Origin: an uncultured Acidobacteriota bacterium
GTDB lineage: Bacteria; Acidobacteriota; UBA6911; CAINFC01
Direction: 5' to 3'
Assembly (NCBI GenBank): GCA_903847975.1
Contig: CAINFC010000321.1
Span: 1-57,771 of the forward strand
Length of the DNA: 57,771 nucleotides
Part shown: positions 9,024 through 19,000 of the stretch, piece by piece
How positions within the stretch are numbered: the stretch's first letter is position 1
Layout of the letters: each line of letters starts with the position of its first letter
The notes under the pieces: model-generated
Seen by the model: the letters and a program-made list of their open reading frames with translations, nothing else
The model's database searches: none
What the model was told of the DNA's origin: nothing
Translations under genes and position numbers: made by a program

Positions 9024-9214
9024 GAAAACTTCAGCCGGAAGGCATGAGGCGGAGGGAGTGTCCCCTTAACCGGCGTCTGCCCGCGGGATGGCCTGATTGG
9101 GATTTGCCGGGCGTACGGAAGGCCTCGGGGTTTGCCGGAAAAAAGATGGCTTGAGACTTTTTACCGGGTCATCCTGACAGAGAAACCCGGTCCGGCCCCG
9201 ACTGCCTCGAGAAA

Positions 9215-10588
9215 TCAGAGGCCGTACCTGGACTTCAGGGCGGCCTCCACGCTCTGCATTTCGGTTACAGTCAGCAGGCGGTTATAGATGCGTATTTCCG
9301 CGATGTCCCCGTTGAAGCGCCGGGAGGTCCAGACCAGATTCCCTCCTACCGTTAAGGTGACCGGTTCCGAATAGGTATACCCGGTGGCACAGGTTGTGGT
9401 GGCGGTTCGGTTGGTTCCGTCGAGAGCGCTGGAAGCAAGTTTACTGGTAAAATCGAAAGCCTGGGTCAACACCTGGAACCGTGAGGAATCCAGCGTTTTG
9501 ACCGGCAGGCCGAACTGGTTGGTGGCGCTTCCATTCTGCTGGAGGACGATATTCTGGCAGGAGGCATGCGTATAGTCGAGAATGTCGGCATAGGTCGGCT
9601 GAGAAGCACCCGGCTTGACGACAACAAAAACAGTGAAATCCTTGGCACCCTGCATCAGGGAAACAGCCGACATGGTTTTCATCATCGTATAAGCGGCGGA
9701 GGCAAAACGCACCGCCGGCAGCCCGTTGGCGGTGGCGGAGGCAACCAGGGTCGGGGGAGTCCAGCTTCCCGTGCCGATCGGAATCATATGAAAGCCGCTT
9801 CCGCTCTGATCCCCCCACTGGGTAACGCGGCCGGATCCATCCGCGCTCACTCCTTTGTCCGCCTGCAGGTGAAAGACCAGGCCGTTGGTGGGCGTCGGGG
9901 TCTGGAAGGAGCTCAGCACCAGCGGCAGGTAGGCGGTCACCGGTGCGGCAGCCATTCCGGTCGGGATCGTCATCAGGGTGGATTGGCTGCCCCGGGTGCG
10001 CTGGGCACTGCCCGGGGTCAGGAAAATAGTGAGGGACGGCCATGCCGCCAAAGCTGCTTCCGGGGCGCGAATCCCGGATGCCGGATCCGGCACGGCCATG
10101 GCCTCGACGGTGTAATACCCGAAATCCGAACGCTCGAAGAAAAGCACCACTTCGAAAGCTCCGGAGGCATTGCACTGGATCAAGGGAGATACTGGCACCT
10201 GGTTGATGCTCAGCCGCACCCAGGAGAAGGCGGAGAAACCGGATCCCTGAACGGTAAAATAGCTCCCCTGGCTGCCGTTGTAATAATCGGCCGTCAGGGT
10301 GCGACTGGATGCCATGGTGACCACCACCTCGCTCTCGGTCAGGTTATCCGCCCGATCGTAAAGATAGCGGATCGCCGAACCGTCGCCGTTCACTTCACGC
10401 AGAAGACGTCCTTTTATGTCGTAAGTATATTGAACCGAAAAGGAGTCGACCGTTTGTGCCGGAACCACCGGGAAGCAGGCACCAAGCAGCCATGCCCCCC
10501 AGGAACCAACATGGTAAAGAACCCGATTGAAGGACTTGAGCCTGCGCCCGGGGAACCGGTCGCTCCGACATTTCCATTGGCTTTTCAT
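9215..10588 (-). CDS. Secreted protein with a YD repeat and C-terminal LamG-like domain
   Basis: A 457-residue exported protein. The N-terminus has a basic stretch and hydrophobic core ending near FPVVPAQ. Residues about 52-90 contain RHS-type YD repeats (YTYDIKGRLLREVNGDG, IRYLYDRADNL). A beta-rich middle part follows, then a concanavalin/LamG-like C-terminal domain (about 240-457) closing with DIAEIRIYNRLLT. Such domains bind carbohydrate or protein ligands. The ribosome-binding site AAGGAGT is well placed before the ATG. It lies 52 bp after the RHS gene in the same direction and is probably co-transcribed. It may be an accessory of the RHS protein or a trimmed relative. It is not a plausible immunity protein because it is large and secreted. 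Confidence 0.8.
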   Translation of the reverse strand: MKSQWKCRSDRFPGRRLKSFNRVLYHVGSWGAWLLGACFPVVPAQTVDSFSVQYTYDIKGRLLREVNGDGSAIRYLYDRADNLTESEVVVTMASSRTLTADYYNGSQGSYFTVQGSGFSAFSWVRLSINQVPVSPLIQCNASGAFEVVLFFERSDFGYYTVEAMAVPDPASGIRAPEAALAAWPSLTIFLTPGSAQRTRGSQSTLMTIPTGMAAAPVTAYLPLVLSSFQTPTPTNGLVFHLQADKGVSADGSGRVTQWGDQSGSGFHMIPIGTGSWTPPTLVASATANGLPAVRFASAAYTMMKTMSAVSLMQGAKDFTVFVVVKPGASQPTYADILDYTHASCQNIVLQQNGSATNQFGLPVKTLDSSRFQVLTQAFDFTSKLASSALDGTNRTATTTCATGYTYSEPVTLTVGGNLVWTSRRFNGDIAEIRIYNRLLTVTEMQSVEAALKSRYGL

Positions 10589-10640
10589 TTTGACTCCTTA
10601 CGCATCTATTGATCCGCCGCCCACATCCCCGTCCTGTTCC

Positions 10641-13600
10641 CTAATTCCTGCGGGGCTTCTTCTTTAGCCCGTCCAGGTAAGAGTAAGCGGAGCGCTCGCC
10701 CTGGGAGAAAACCCAGTTAAACAGGTACTCCGTTCCGCCGGTGACGTTCCGGAGCCCGCCGATATCGTAAATCGCCTTGACGTTGGGATGGTCGTCCTGG
10801 TACTGATCCCAGCTCTTCCAGCTTTGATCCCTGGAATCCCACACCTGTCCCTGGGACAAGTACACATCGGAAATGAAAAAGCCGTCGAACACACCCGCGG
10901 CCAGCCCCACCGGATTATAGAGCGGGCCGGCCCGAAAGCGGTTGAGCGCTCCGCCCAGAAACCGCTGGGAGCCGCCGACGGTTCTTCGCAATAAGCCCTT
11001 GGCCAGGGGCTTCTCCGCGGCTTCGGCCTCCAGGAAATATGCCTTCCCCATGGTTCCCCGCTTCTGAACCTCCCAGGTCGGCCTGCTTTGAAGAATTTCC
11101 TTCACCGCATCCGGCCTCGCCCCTCCTTCGTATTTCCAGGTTTCCCAATCGGCAAACTTCCTCCAGCGGCTGGCGCTGCCGCCGAACACCTTCGACGCAT
11201 AGCTTTCCTGCATCTCCGGGGTGATCTTGAAGTTTCCAATTTGGATGGGGTTCGTGGAAACGAGCTTGCCGGCATCCCGGTAGCCCAGTTCGGCACCTTC
11301 GTAAAACCAGAAGTGCAGAGCCTCCTCTTCGCTTTTTACCTGAACCGGGATGACCTGCTGAATCCATTCGGCCTCGGCCTGGGCCTCCCCGGTCTGAAGC
11401 CCCTGCGGATCGATATGGCTCACCGGATTTCCGGAAACATAACCGTAAAGGTTCAACCCGGCGGACAGACCGATCGGATCCTCGCTGATGAAGCGCCTCA
11501 GATCCGGATCATAATAGCGGGCCTGCATGTAATACAAACCGTTTTCGTCGGCCATCACCCCGTGGCCGCCGACAAAGCGGAACGGATGGGAGCCCCCGCC
11601 GCTGCTGCCGGTCATCCGCCCGTAGCCGTCGTAGGCATACGACTGCACGATGTTCTGTGCGGCGTCGGTAACCGCCACCACGCTGCCGCGTTCGTCCTGG
11701 TGGTAGACGGCGATATCCCCGGCGGCGCTGAGACTGTAAAGCATGGCGCCGGCGTATATATGATAGGAGGTCACCCCGCCCCCGCCGTCCAGCAGGCAAA
11801 AAACCGAATTTCCGTGGCGCACGTAGCGACTCACGGTTCCATTGTAGGTTTTGGAAAGCCGGTTTCCCGCGGCGTCGTAGGTGTAGGCAGTCGTATCGGT
11901 TCCGTTGCTCACCGAGGTCAGGCGGTTCAGAGCGTCGTACTGATACGTGGTAGTTACCCCGGCGGAGACTTTGGAGGTGAGGTTTCCGCGCAAATCAAAG
12001 GCATAGGACGACGCCGTGCTGTTGACCCGGGAGGAGAGGAGGCGGTTCATCGGATCGTGGCTGAAGCTGGAAGCCGCAGCCGGCGGCGGATTGAATTTCG
12101 GCTTGCTTCCCTGCACGGCGGCTATTTTCCCGTCGGCAAGATAAGTGTAGTTGTACTGTGCGAGGATGGCGCCGCCGGATTTCTGGTACGTGCGGGAGGT
12201 GATCCGGCCGGCGGCATCGTAGAGGAAAAGCGTTTTGGTTCCGTTGGGCAGAGCGATCCCGGTGATGCGGTTGACGGCATCGTACTGGTAGCTGGTCTGA
12301 TTGCTTCGCCAGTCGGTCAGGGAGGAAAGCCGCCCCACGCTGTCATAATTGTAATTGACGGTTTTGCTCCCCGGATAGACGACCGCCGAAAGGCGTCCCG
12401 CAGGGGTATAGGCAAAAGCCACCGTCTTGCCGTGGGCATCGGTGCGGGAGAGAAGTCGCCCCATCCGGTCATAGGTCATGACCGCCGATCCGAGATGATC
12501 CGTGGCGCGGGTCATGTTTCCCATGGAATCGTATTCAAAAGCGATCGTCTGACCGGGCAGGGTAAGGGCCGTCAGACGGCTGTTGGCATCGTAGGCATAG
12601 GTGATTTCGGCGGCATCCCGCAGAACTTTCCGGGTGATCCGGTTGAGGGCGTCATAGGTAAAGTTTTCGGTTTTTCCGTTCGGATCGGTCTGGGAGGTCA
12701 TCCGCCCCAAGGCATCGTAAGCAAAGGTCCAGATGCGGCTCAAAGGATCGCTGACCGCCGTTGCCCTGCCGTTGGCGTTGTATCCATACGAGACAACGCT
12801 CTGATCCGGCATGGTGAGGGCGCTCAGGTTTCCGGCAGCGTCATACAGATAGGCCGTGGTGTCTTTCAGCGGCCCGGTGATGGAGGTAATCTGCCCGGCC
12901 TTGTCGTAGACCAGCCGTGTGGCATTGCCCATCGGATCGGTTTCCCGGATCACCCGGTTTTCCGCGTCATATTCATAACGCCAGGTAGCGCTCAGTTCGT
13001 TTTGGACCGAGGTTACATTGCCGTTGGCATCGTACCCGTAGAAAACGCGGTGGCCCAGTGGATCGGTCTCCGATATCAGGCGGTTGCCCTGGTCATACTG
13101 CCTGGTAATAACGATCCCGTCCGGATCGGTTATGGAAGCCAGGTTGCCGTCGGCATCATAGCCGAAGCGCGTGATCCCTCCCTGCGCATCGGTTGCCGTA
13201 AGCGGCCGATTGGCCCAGTCATAGGTGAAAGAGGTCACCGCGCCGTTCGGAACGAAGGTCTCACGGAGAAGGTTGCCGTTGTCGTCATAATCGTAACTGG
13301 TAATCTGCCCCAGGGGATCTTTTTGGGTCAGCGGCAGCCCGGAATCGTCATAGGTAATTTCCAGCGCCACACCCGCCAGCGGAGTCTGAATCCTGGTTTT
13401 GCGGCCGGCGGCATCATAGGTCAGCGTGGTTACGGTGCTGAGGGGAGACGTAATGGTGACCGGCAATCCGGCGGCATCGTAGGCCAGGCTCCAGGTTTTC
13501 CCCATGAAGTCGGAGACGGCCGCGGGCAGGCCATTGGATCCCACGGTGATGGTGCTTTTGGCCCCGTTCGGATTGGTCCATTCGGTGAGGTTTCCTTTGG

Positions 13601-15668
13601 CATCGTAGGCAAAGGAGTTGCTGCGCAGCAGCGGATCCGTAAAGGCGGTCGGCCGGCGGAGGGAATTATAGGCGATCGTGGCGGCCGCGCCGGTGCGGTC
13701 ACGGGCGCTGACGGCGTTCCCGCTGCTGTCGAAGCCCATCTGCCGGTAGGCATTTTTCTTATCGCGGCCGCTCATCATGAGCCCCCTGGAATCGGAAGAA
13801 AAGGAGGCGGCGTTGCCCAGCCCGTCGATGATTTTGACCAGATTGAACCCTTTGTCATAGTAATGCCAGACGGAATTGCCGGACGGGGGAGTTATCCTGG
13901 TTTTCGTTCCGGAGCTGTCCTCCGTATATTCGAAGGTCGTGGTTTGGGTGCCTCCGTCTTTTTGCTGAATGACCCGCCCGGAACTGTCGTAGGTGTTGGT
14001 CAGCACCGTAATGCCCCTGGCATCGGTCTGGGTCAGGAGGCGGTGCGAACTGTCGTAGCCGAACTGCCAGAGTTTGCCCCGGGCGTCGGTGATTCCGGCC
14101 AGATTGCCGCTGGCGTCGTAGGAAAAAGAAACGCTGTTCCCGGTTTTCAGAGGGGAAGTGATGGAAGTCAGGCGCCCGCCGGTGTAGAGGAAGTTGATCT
14201 GCCGGCCGGAGGTGTCGGTGATCCGGTCCAGCTGCGTGGTATGCGTAAAGGTGATCCCATTGCCGTTCAGGTCGGTAATCGAAAGCAGCTTTCCCGCGGT
14301 ATCGAACAGGTAAGCCGTTTGATCCGCTTCGGTGGCAAGATAGTGTCCGCCATCCGGCATGGTCAGCACCGGGGAAGGCCCGGCATTTAACGGCGTGAAA
14401 TTCCCTGCACCGTCGCCGCGGTAAGTGCTTTCACGCCCGTCCCTCCACTGAATGCGGACGTCCGTGGAAGGGGCGGTCGGCGGCGTGAGGACCATATGAT
14501 AGGAGTGGGTCCAGCCGTAGCCGAGCGGGCCGGTGTGCTGGCTGTCCAGGGAATTGTAAAAGGCTTCCAGGTAAAAAGGAATTCCCTTGCCGGGAAAGGA
14601 AAACAGCTTTTGGGAATAGGTGTAATTGCCCAGGCCGGGATGCACCGGATCGGCAACCGGCATAGCCAGGTTATAGCGCCCGAAGTGGGCCCTGGGATCA
14701 TCGGGGGGGTGATCCACATGCGTGAAAGTGACCAAAGCCGTGCCGGTTCCACCGGGAACGTAGGCTTGAACCATGTCGGGACCGTCCACGCCGGGGGAGG
14801 AAAGGCTGGAAGTGGCAACTCCATTGGAATTGGTTTCCGCGGAAGGCGGATTGAAAATTCCGAAATCCCCGATAAAATCGACCTTCTGGTAGGGCAGGCG
14901 GATCCCGGAGGTAGCCTCCATCACCGTGGCCGTCAGCAGGCTTGCGCTGCCGTCCTCCGGCAGGGTCGACGGATTGGCGGTAAGGTTGACGCTGAGGTTT
15001 CCTCCGTATTTGAAATGGCAGGTGGCATCATAACTCCAGGGGATGCCGAAATTTCCACCGAACGTTGCGGAAATCGGGGTCCAGTAATCCTGACTGGTTC
15101 CGGCATAGGCGGTCTTTGTTTTCAATGTCAGCGTAAACGTGCTTCCCGGACCGAAAGGCCCTTTGGGCGGGCTGAACGGGCAGCCGTCAAAGCTCATGTG
15201 CGTGGCGTGCCCGTCGTTGTAGCAGTAGCAACCGGGGGTAACCCAGTTGGCAGGAGCCTGGGAAGAAAGACTGGTCCAGGTGACGTCCGAGGCACCCACT
15301 TTCACCGAGTGAAATCCATCGGCTTTGGGAGAAAAATCCACGAGGTCGAAGCTCCCGGGTATGGGAATCCGCACCTGGTGAGTGCCGATTTCCGCCCAGC
15401 TACCCCCGATGCAGCCCCAACCGACCTTGTCCGGTTTGATGATGGTGGCCGTCATGGTCACCGTGTCCCCTTTTTGCACCAGAACCGGCGTCAGCCGTAT
15501 CGTCCCCCAATTTCCCCAGTAAAGCGCGGGAGTACACTCCGGCATGGGCGGCAAGGCCCATATCCACTGGTGTACACTTAAGAAAGCAACCAGAAAAGGC
15601 GACAGAAACGAAAGGAGGTAAGGAAATCGTCTTATCCTCTCCAGCATCATGAAAGCATTTTTTCGCAT
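10641..15668 (-). CDS. RHS/YD-repeat secreted protein with unique C-terminal domain (polymorphic-toxin-like)
   Basis: Giant exported protein, 1,675 residues from the ATG at 15668, which has the ribosome-binding site AGAGGAA; the frame continues to a TTG at 15692. Order: signal peptide; beta-rich N-terminal region; bacterial Ig-like domain; a DUF6531-like RHS lead-in (NLAMPVADPVHPGLGNY); several dozen YD repeats (for example YDANGNVTSVQNE); the RHS core-associated motif YYDPDLRRFISEDPIGL; then P-x4-DPxGL as PVSHIDPQGL, ending at residue 1423. The last 252 residues (DNA 10644-11399) are unrelated to the core and differ in style, as expected of an RHS tip or toxin domain. I do not recognise that domain, and no small immunity gene follows it. 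It could equally be a non-toxic surface protein. Confidence 0.9.
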   Translation of the reverse strand: MRKNAFMMLERIRRFPYLLSFLSPFLVAFLSVHQWIWALPPMPECTPALYWGNWGTIRLTPVLVQKGDTVTMTATIIKPDKVGWGCIGGSWAEIGTHQVRIPIPGSFDLVDFSPKADGFHSVKVGASDVTWTSLSSQAPANWVTPGCYCYNDGHATHMSFDGCPFSPPKGPFGPGSTFTLTLKTKTAYAGTSQDYWTPISATFGGNFGIPWSYDATCHFKYGGNLSVNLTANPSTLPEDGSASLLTATVMEATSGIRLPYQKVDFIGDFGIFNPPSAETNSNGVATSSLSSPGVDGPDMVQAYVPGGTGTALVTFTHVDHPPDDPRAHFGRYNLAMPVADPVHPGLGNYTYSQKLFSFPGKGIPFYLEAFYNSLDSQHTGPLGYGWTHSYHMVLTPPTAPSTDVRIQWRDGRESTYRGDGAGNFTPLNAGPSPVLTMPDGGHYLATEADQTAYLFDTAGKLLSITDLNGNGITFTHTTQLDRITDTSGRQINFLYTGGRLTSITSPLKTGNSVSFSYDASGNLAGITDARGKLWQFGYDSSHRLLTQTDARGITVLTNTYDSSGRVIQQKDGGTQTTTFEYTEDSSGTKTRITPPSGNSVWHYYDKGFNLVKIIDGLGNAASFSSDSRGLMMSGRDKKNAYRQMGFDSSGNAVSARDRTGAAATIAYNSLRRPTAFTDPLLRSNSFAYDAKGNLTEWTNPNGAKSTITVGSNGLPAAVSDFMGKTWSLAYDAAGLPVTITSPLSTVTTLTYDAAGRKTRIQTPLAGVALEITYDDSGLPLTQKDPLGQITSYDYDDNGNLLRETFVPNGAVTSFTYDWANRPLTATDAQGGITRFGYDADGNLASITDPDGIVITRQYDQGNRLISETDPLGHRVFYGYDANGNVTSVQNELSATWRYEYDAENRVIRETDPMGNATRLVYDKAGQITSITGPLKDTTAYLYDAAGNLSALTMPDQSVVSYGYNANGRATAVSDPLSRIWTFAYDALGRMTSQTDPNGKTENFTYDALNRITRKVLRDAAEITYAYDANSRLTALTLPGQTIAFEYDSMGNMTRATDHLGSAVMTYDRMGRLLSRTDAHGKTVAFAYTPAGRLSAVVYPGSKTVNYNYDSVGRLSSLTDWRSNQTSYQYDAVNRITGIALPNGTKTLFLYDAAGRITSRTYQKSGGAILAQYNYTYLADGKIAAVQGSKPKFNPPPAAASSFSHDPMNRLLSSRVNSTASSYAFDLRGNLTSKVSAGVTTTYQYDALNRLTSVSNGTDTTAYTYDAAGNRLSKTYNGTVSRYVRHGNSVFCLLDGGGGVTSYHIYAGAMLYSLSAAGDIAVYHQDERGSVVAVTDAAQNIVQSYAYDGYGRMTGSSGGGSHPFRFVGGHGVMADENGLYYMQARYYDPDLRRFISEDPIGLSAGLNLYGYVSGNPVSHIDPQGLQTGEAQAEAEWIQQVIPVQVKSEEEALHFWFYEGAELGYRDAGKLVSTNPIQIGNFKITPEMQESYASKVFGGSASRWRKFADWETWKYEGGARPDAVKEILQSRPTWEVQKRGTMGKAYFLEAEAAEKPLAKGLLRRTVGGSQRFLGGALNRFRAGPLYNPVGLAAGVFDGFFISDVYLSQGQVWDSRDQSWKSWDQYQDDHPNVKAIYDIGGLRNVTGGTEYLFNWVFSQGERSAYSYLDGLKKKPRRN

Positions 15669-16080
15669 AATTCCTCTTGCCCGAAATTCCAACCAGCGAA
15701 TAACCTGACCGGACGAACCGCTTATGAACGTTCCGCACAGGATCCTGTTCCGGGGTCGAACCCCACGTCAGGTCCCGTCCGCTTCCTTTTTCCCGCAACG
15801 GCATCCGCGATGCGCAGGAAAAAGAAGGTCGCGGCGCCGATGCCTCACGGGGTGGACCTGCACCGGATTATGGCACCGGATTATCACCCTGCTTCTTTTA
15901 CACGAGGGGTGTTTAGGAAAGTGTTTAGGAGGGTTGTCCGGAAAATGAATGGGAAGGTGATGCTGCGGCTGCCGGCTCCCAACTGCTCGTGGTCCGGCCG
16001 GAATGGCTTCTGCCCGGGAAAAGCGGGACCGGGCAAACACGGGAAGGTCATCCGTCCGGTGGCCTGTTTAGAATAGGTTA
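15669..16080. other. Intergenic region upstream of the RHS gene
   Basis: About 410 bp between two minus-strand genes. It should hold the RHS promoter, but no good hexamer pair is visible. The only structure seen is a short direct repeat GTGTTTAGGA (about 15907-15930). Nothing else recognised. Confidence 0.5.
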
Positions 16081-19000
16081 TTAAGCCCGGTCTGACCCCA
16101 GGCGCAAACCCGCCTCCAGCTCGTGTGCGATCCGGTCCAGGGTTTTTCCTTTTCCCGGGCGCAGGGCGGAGGAACCGGTTTCGGAAGGTGGAATCCGGAG
16201 CAGGATCGACTCCGCCTCCATCCGCAGGTCGCTTCGGGTGGCCGGATGATGGAGAACCGCGGTGAGCAGCTCCCGCGCCCTCCCGAAGTCCCCCTTGCTC
16301 ACGGACAGCGAGGCATAGGCAATGACAGCCTGAAGCAGAACCACATCGCCGCCGATTTCGCAGGAGACCTCCAGCGATTCCTGTACATAGCGCCGTGCGC
16401 GGGGAACGTCTCCCAGGGCGGAAAAAGCCAGTCCAAGATTGCCGAGATTGATGGCCACCAGAAAGCGGCTGCCGATACTTCGCGCAGCCGTCAAAGCTTC
16501 CGTGTAATGCCGTATCGCCTCCCGGAAGGAGCCGGAGCGGCGGTCGCACTCTCCCAGCAGCATGACTGCCCGGGCTTTGCTGAACGTGTCGCCGATCTCC
16601 CCTGCTACTTCCAGGCCCTCCTGGTAGCACCTCCGCGCTTCGCAAAAATCGCCGTCATGCTCGGCGATATAACCGAGTCCCAGGCAGGCCCAGACCATGG
16701 AGGGCCGGTCCCCCGCATGCCGGGCCAGATGCAGGGCTTCCAGCAGGAATTCGGAGGCGCTGTTGAGCCGATTCCGGAAATAATCGACATAACCGAGGTG
16801 GCTGAGGGTGTAAATCATCAGCGCGATCCATTTCTCCTTCCGGGCCACAGCAAGGCTTTCCAGCAGCCGGCTTCTGGCCTCTTCCTGGTCCCCCAGCTCC
16901 ATGGATACTCTCCCCAGGCGGGAGAGAGCTTCCATGGAACAGCGCGTGTGATCGCTGTGCCGTGAGGCGGCAATACTTTTCTGCAGGTACCGCCGGGCTT
17001 CTTCGTATTTACCCTCCAGCTGCGCGCTGTCGCCGAGATGGAACAGCGCCCAGGCTGCCGTTTCCGCATCCGGATACGACTGGAGGTGCGCCAGACAGGC
17101 GTTCAGCACCTCGGCTGCTCGGGCGTAGCAGCCCATCCGGTTCAGCAGCCGGCCCTGGAACAGCAGCCGCTTCGACTGCAGGGACGGATAGCCGGGACCT
17201 CGCCATGGAGGAGCCGGCAAGAGGTCTCCAATCCGGTTCAGTTTCTCGACGCCTTCCTGCAGCCAGCCTTTCCATTCGCAAAAAGCCGAAAAGCCTTCCA
17301 TGGCATCCCGCAGAAAGGAGATCCGCCTTTCCTGCATAGCCCATTCCCAGGCGGCACGAATGTTCTCAATCTCCTTTTCCACTTCCCGGCCATGTACCTG
17401 TGGCTCCGCGCCCAGCATCATGGAGTATCTTTCCAGCAGAAACCGGCTGAAAAAGCCGGCGTGCCGGATCTGGGCTTTCCGCCCTTCTGTCCCGGTCTCC
17501 TCCCGCTTCCTTTCGGCGTAATGGCGGATGAGTTCGTGAAGCTGAAAACGGCCCTCCGCAGAGTGCTGCAAGAGGGATTTATCATGCAATCCGGCGATGA
17601 CGTCCAGGCCGGTTTGCGCCACGTATTCCCCGGCGGCCAAGGAGAACCCCCCTCGAAAAACCGAAAGGCGGCAGAGAATTTTTCGCTCCCCGGCACTCAG
17701 CCGCTCCCAGGCGGAATCGAAAACGGCCTTCAGGCTGACCTTACGTTCCGTGGTTTCGCGGAAATGGGCGGTCAGGAAATCGAGACTGGAACGAACCCGG
17801 CATTCAATCTCCTCCAGGGTGAGAAACCGGGTAAAAGCAGCCGCCAGTTCGATGGCCAGCGGACTGCCGTCCACCATGCGGCAAACGGCATGCAGGGCAT
17901 TGACTCCACCGGGACCGCCCAATCCGAAATCGGGTTGAACCCGGCGGGCGCACGCGAGAAAAAGGTCTGCGGATGTCGGCTCCGAAGGTTCCGTCGCGGA
18001 GGAGTGGCCGGGAGCCGGAAATCCCTTGATATCGAGTACCCACTCTTCCTTCAGCCGCAGCCGCTCCCGGGTAGTCACCAGCATGGTAAGCCCCGGGCAA
18101 TGATGCAGGAGATCGGTCAAAAGGCGGATCTCCTCCATGCGATGCTCCATGGCATCCAGAAGGAGTAACGTTTTCCGGGTGGTAAGAAACCGAATCACCT
18201 GGTCGCGAGGGCTTTCGGATGGATGGAACCGCTGGGCCAGGGCCGTCGCCAGGGCAAATTCCAGGGCCTGACCGCCTTGGGATTCCGGAACAGAAACAAA
18301 CCATATCCCGTCGGGAAAGAGAGCGGAGCCGGAGTGCCCGGTCGCCAGGATTCGACCTGACTCTAACGCAAGGCGCGTCTTGCCGATCCCCCCCGGTCCG
18401 AGCAGGGTGAGGAGCCGGCAGGCGGGATCCCGCAGGGACCGTAGAATAACCTCCAGATCGGCGTGCCGCCCGACAAACGGGGTTCCCGGTTGCGGAAGAT
18501 TATGCCGCAGCGATGTGTCCGACGAGTCCGTCGAGGCCGACTGTCCGGCCCCGGGGGAGGCAGGCGCCGATTGCTCCTGAAGTCGGATGTTTTTCAGCAG
18601 CAGGTTCGTATCCGCGGAGGGGGAAATCTGCAATTGCTCCGCAAGGAGCCGGTGACAGAGGTCATACTGCCGGAGAGCCGCTGCCGTTTGTCCCTGCCGG
18701 GCAAGGATTTCCATGACCAGGCGATGTCCGGACTCCTCCAGCGGATCCCATTGCAGTATCCTTTTCGCGTGGTGAAGTCCCTTGGCGGGCGCTTCGGTGG
18801 AAAGGTAATACCGCGCCAGACGGATGGACAGCTGTATGGCAAGAAGCCGCAGCCGGTCCTTTTCGGCGCGAGCCCAGTCATCAAATTCCGGGGCGTCCTC
18901 CAGGGTCAGGTTTTCCAGGAAATCTCCCTGGTACAGGGCCAGGGCCTGCTCCAGCCGGACCGGCCAGCCCGGATCGCTCTGCAAATCGGCCGCCGATCCT

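Noticed and set aside
11088-14390. Plus-strand open frame of 1,100 codons opposite the RHS gene
   Set aside because: Shadow of the YD repeats; the apparent repetition simply mirrors the repeats on the coding strand.
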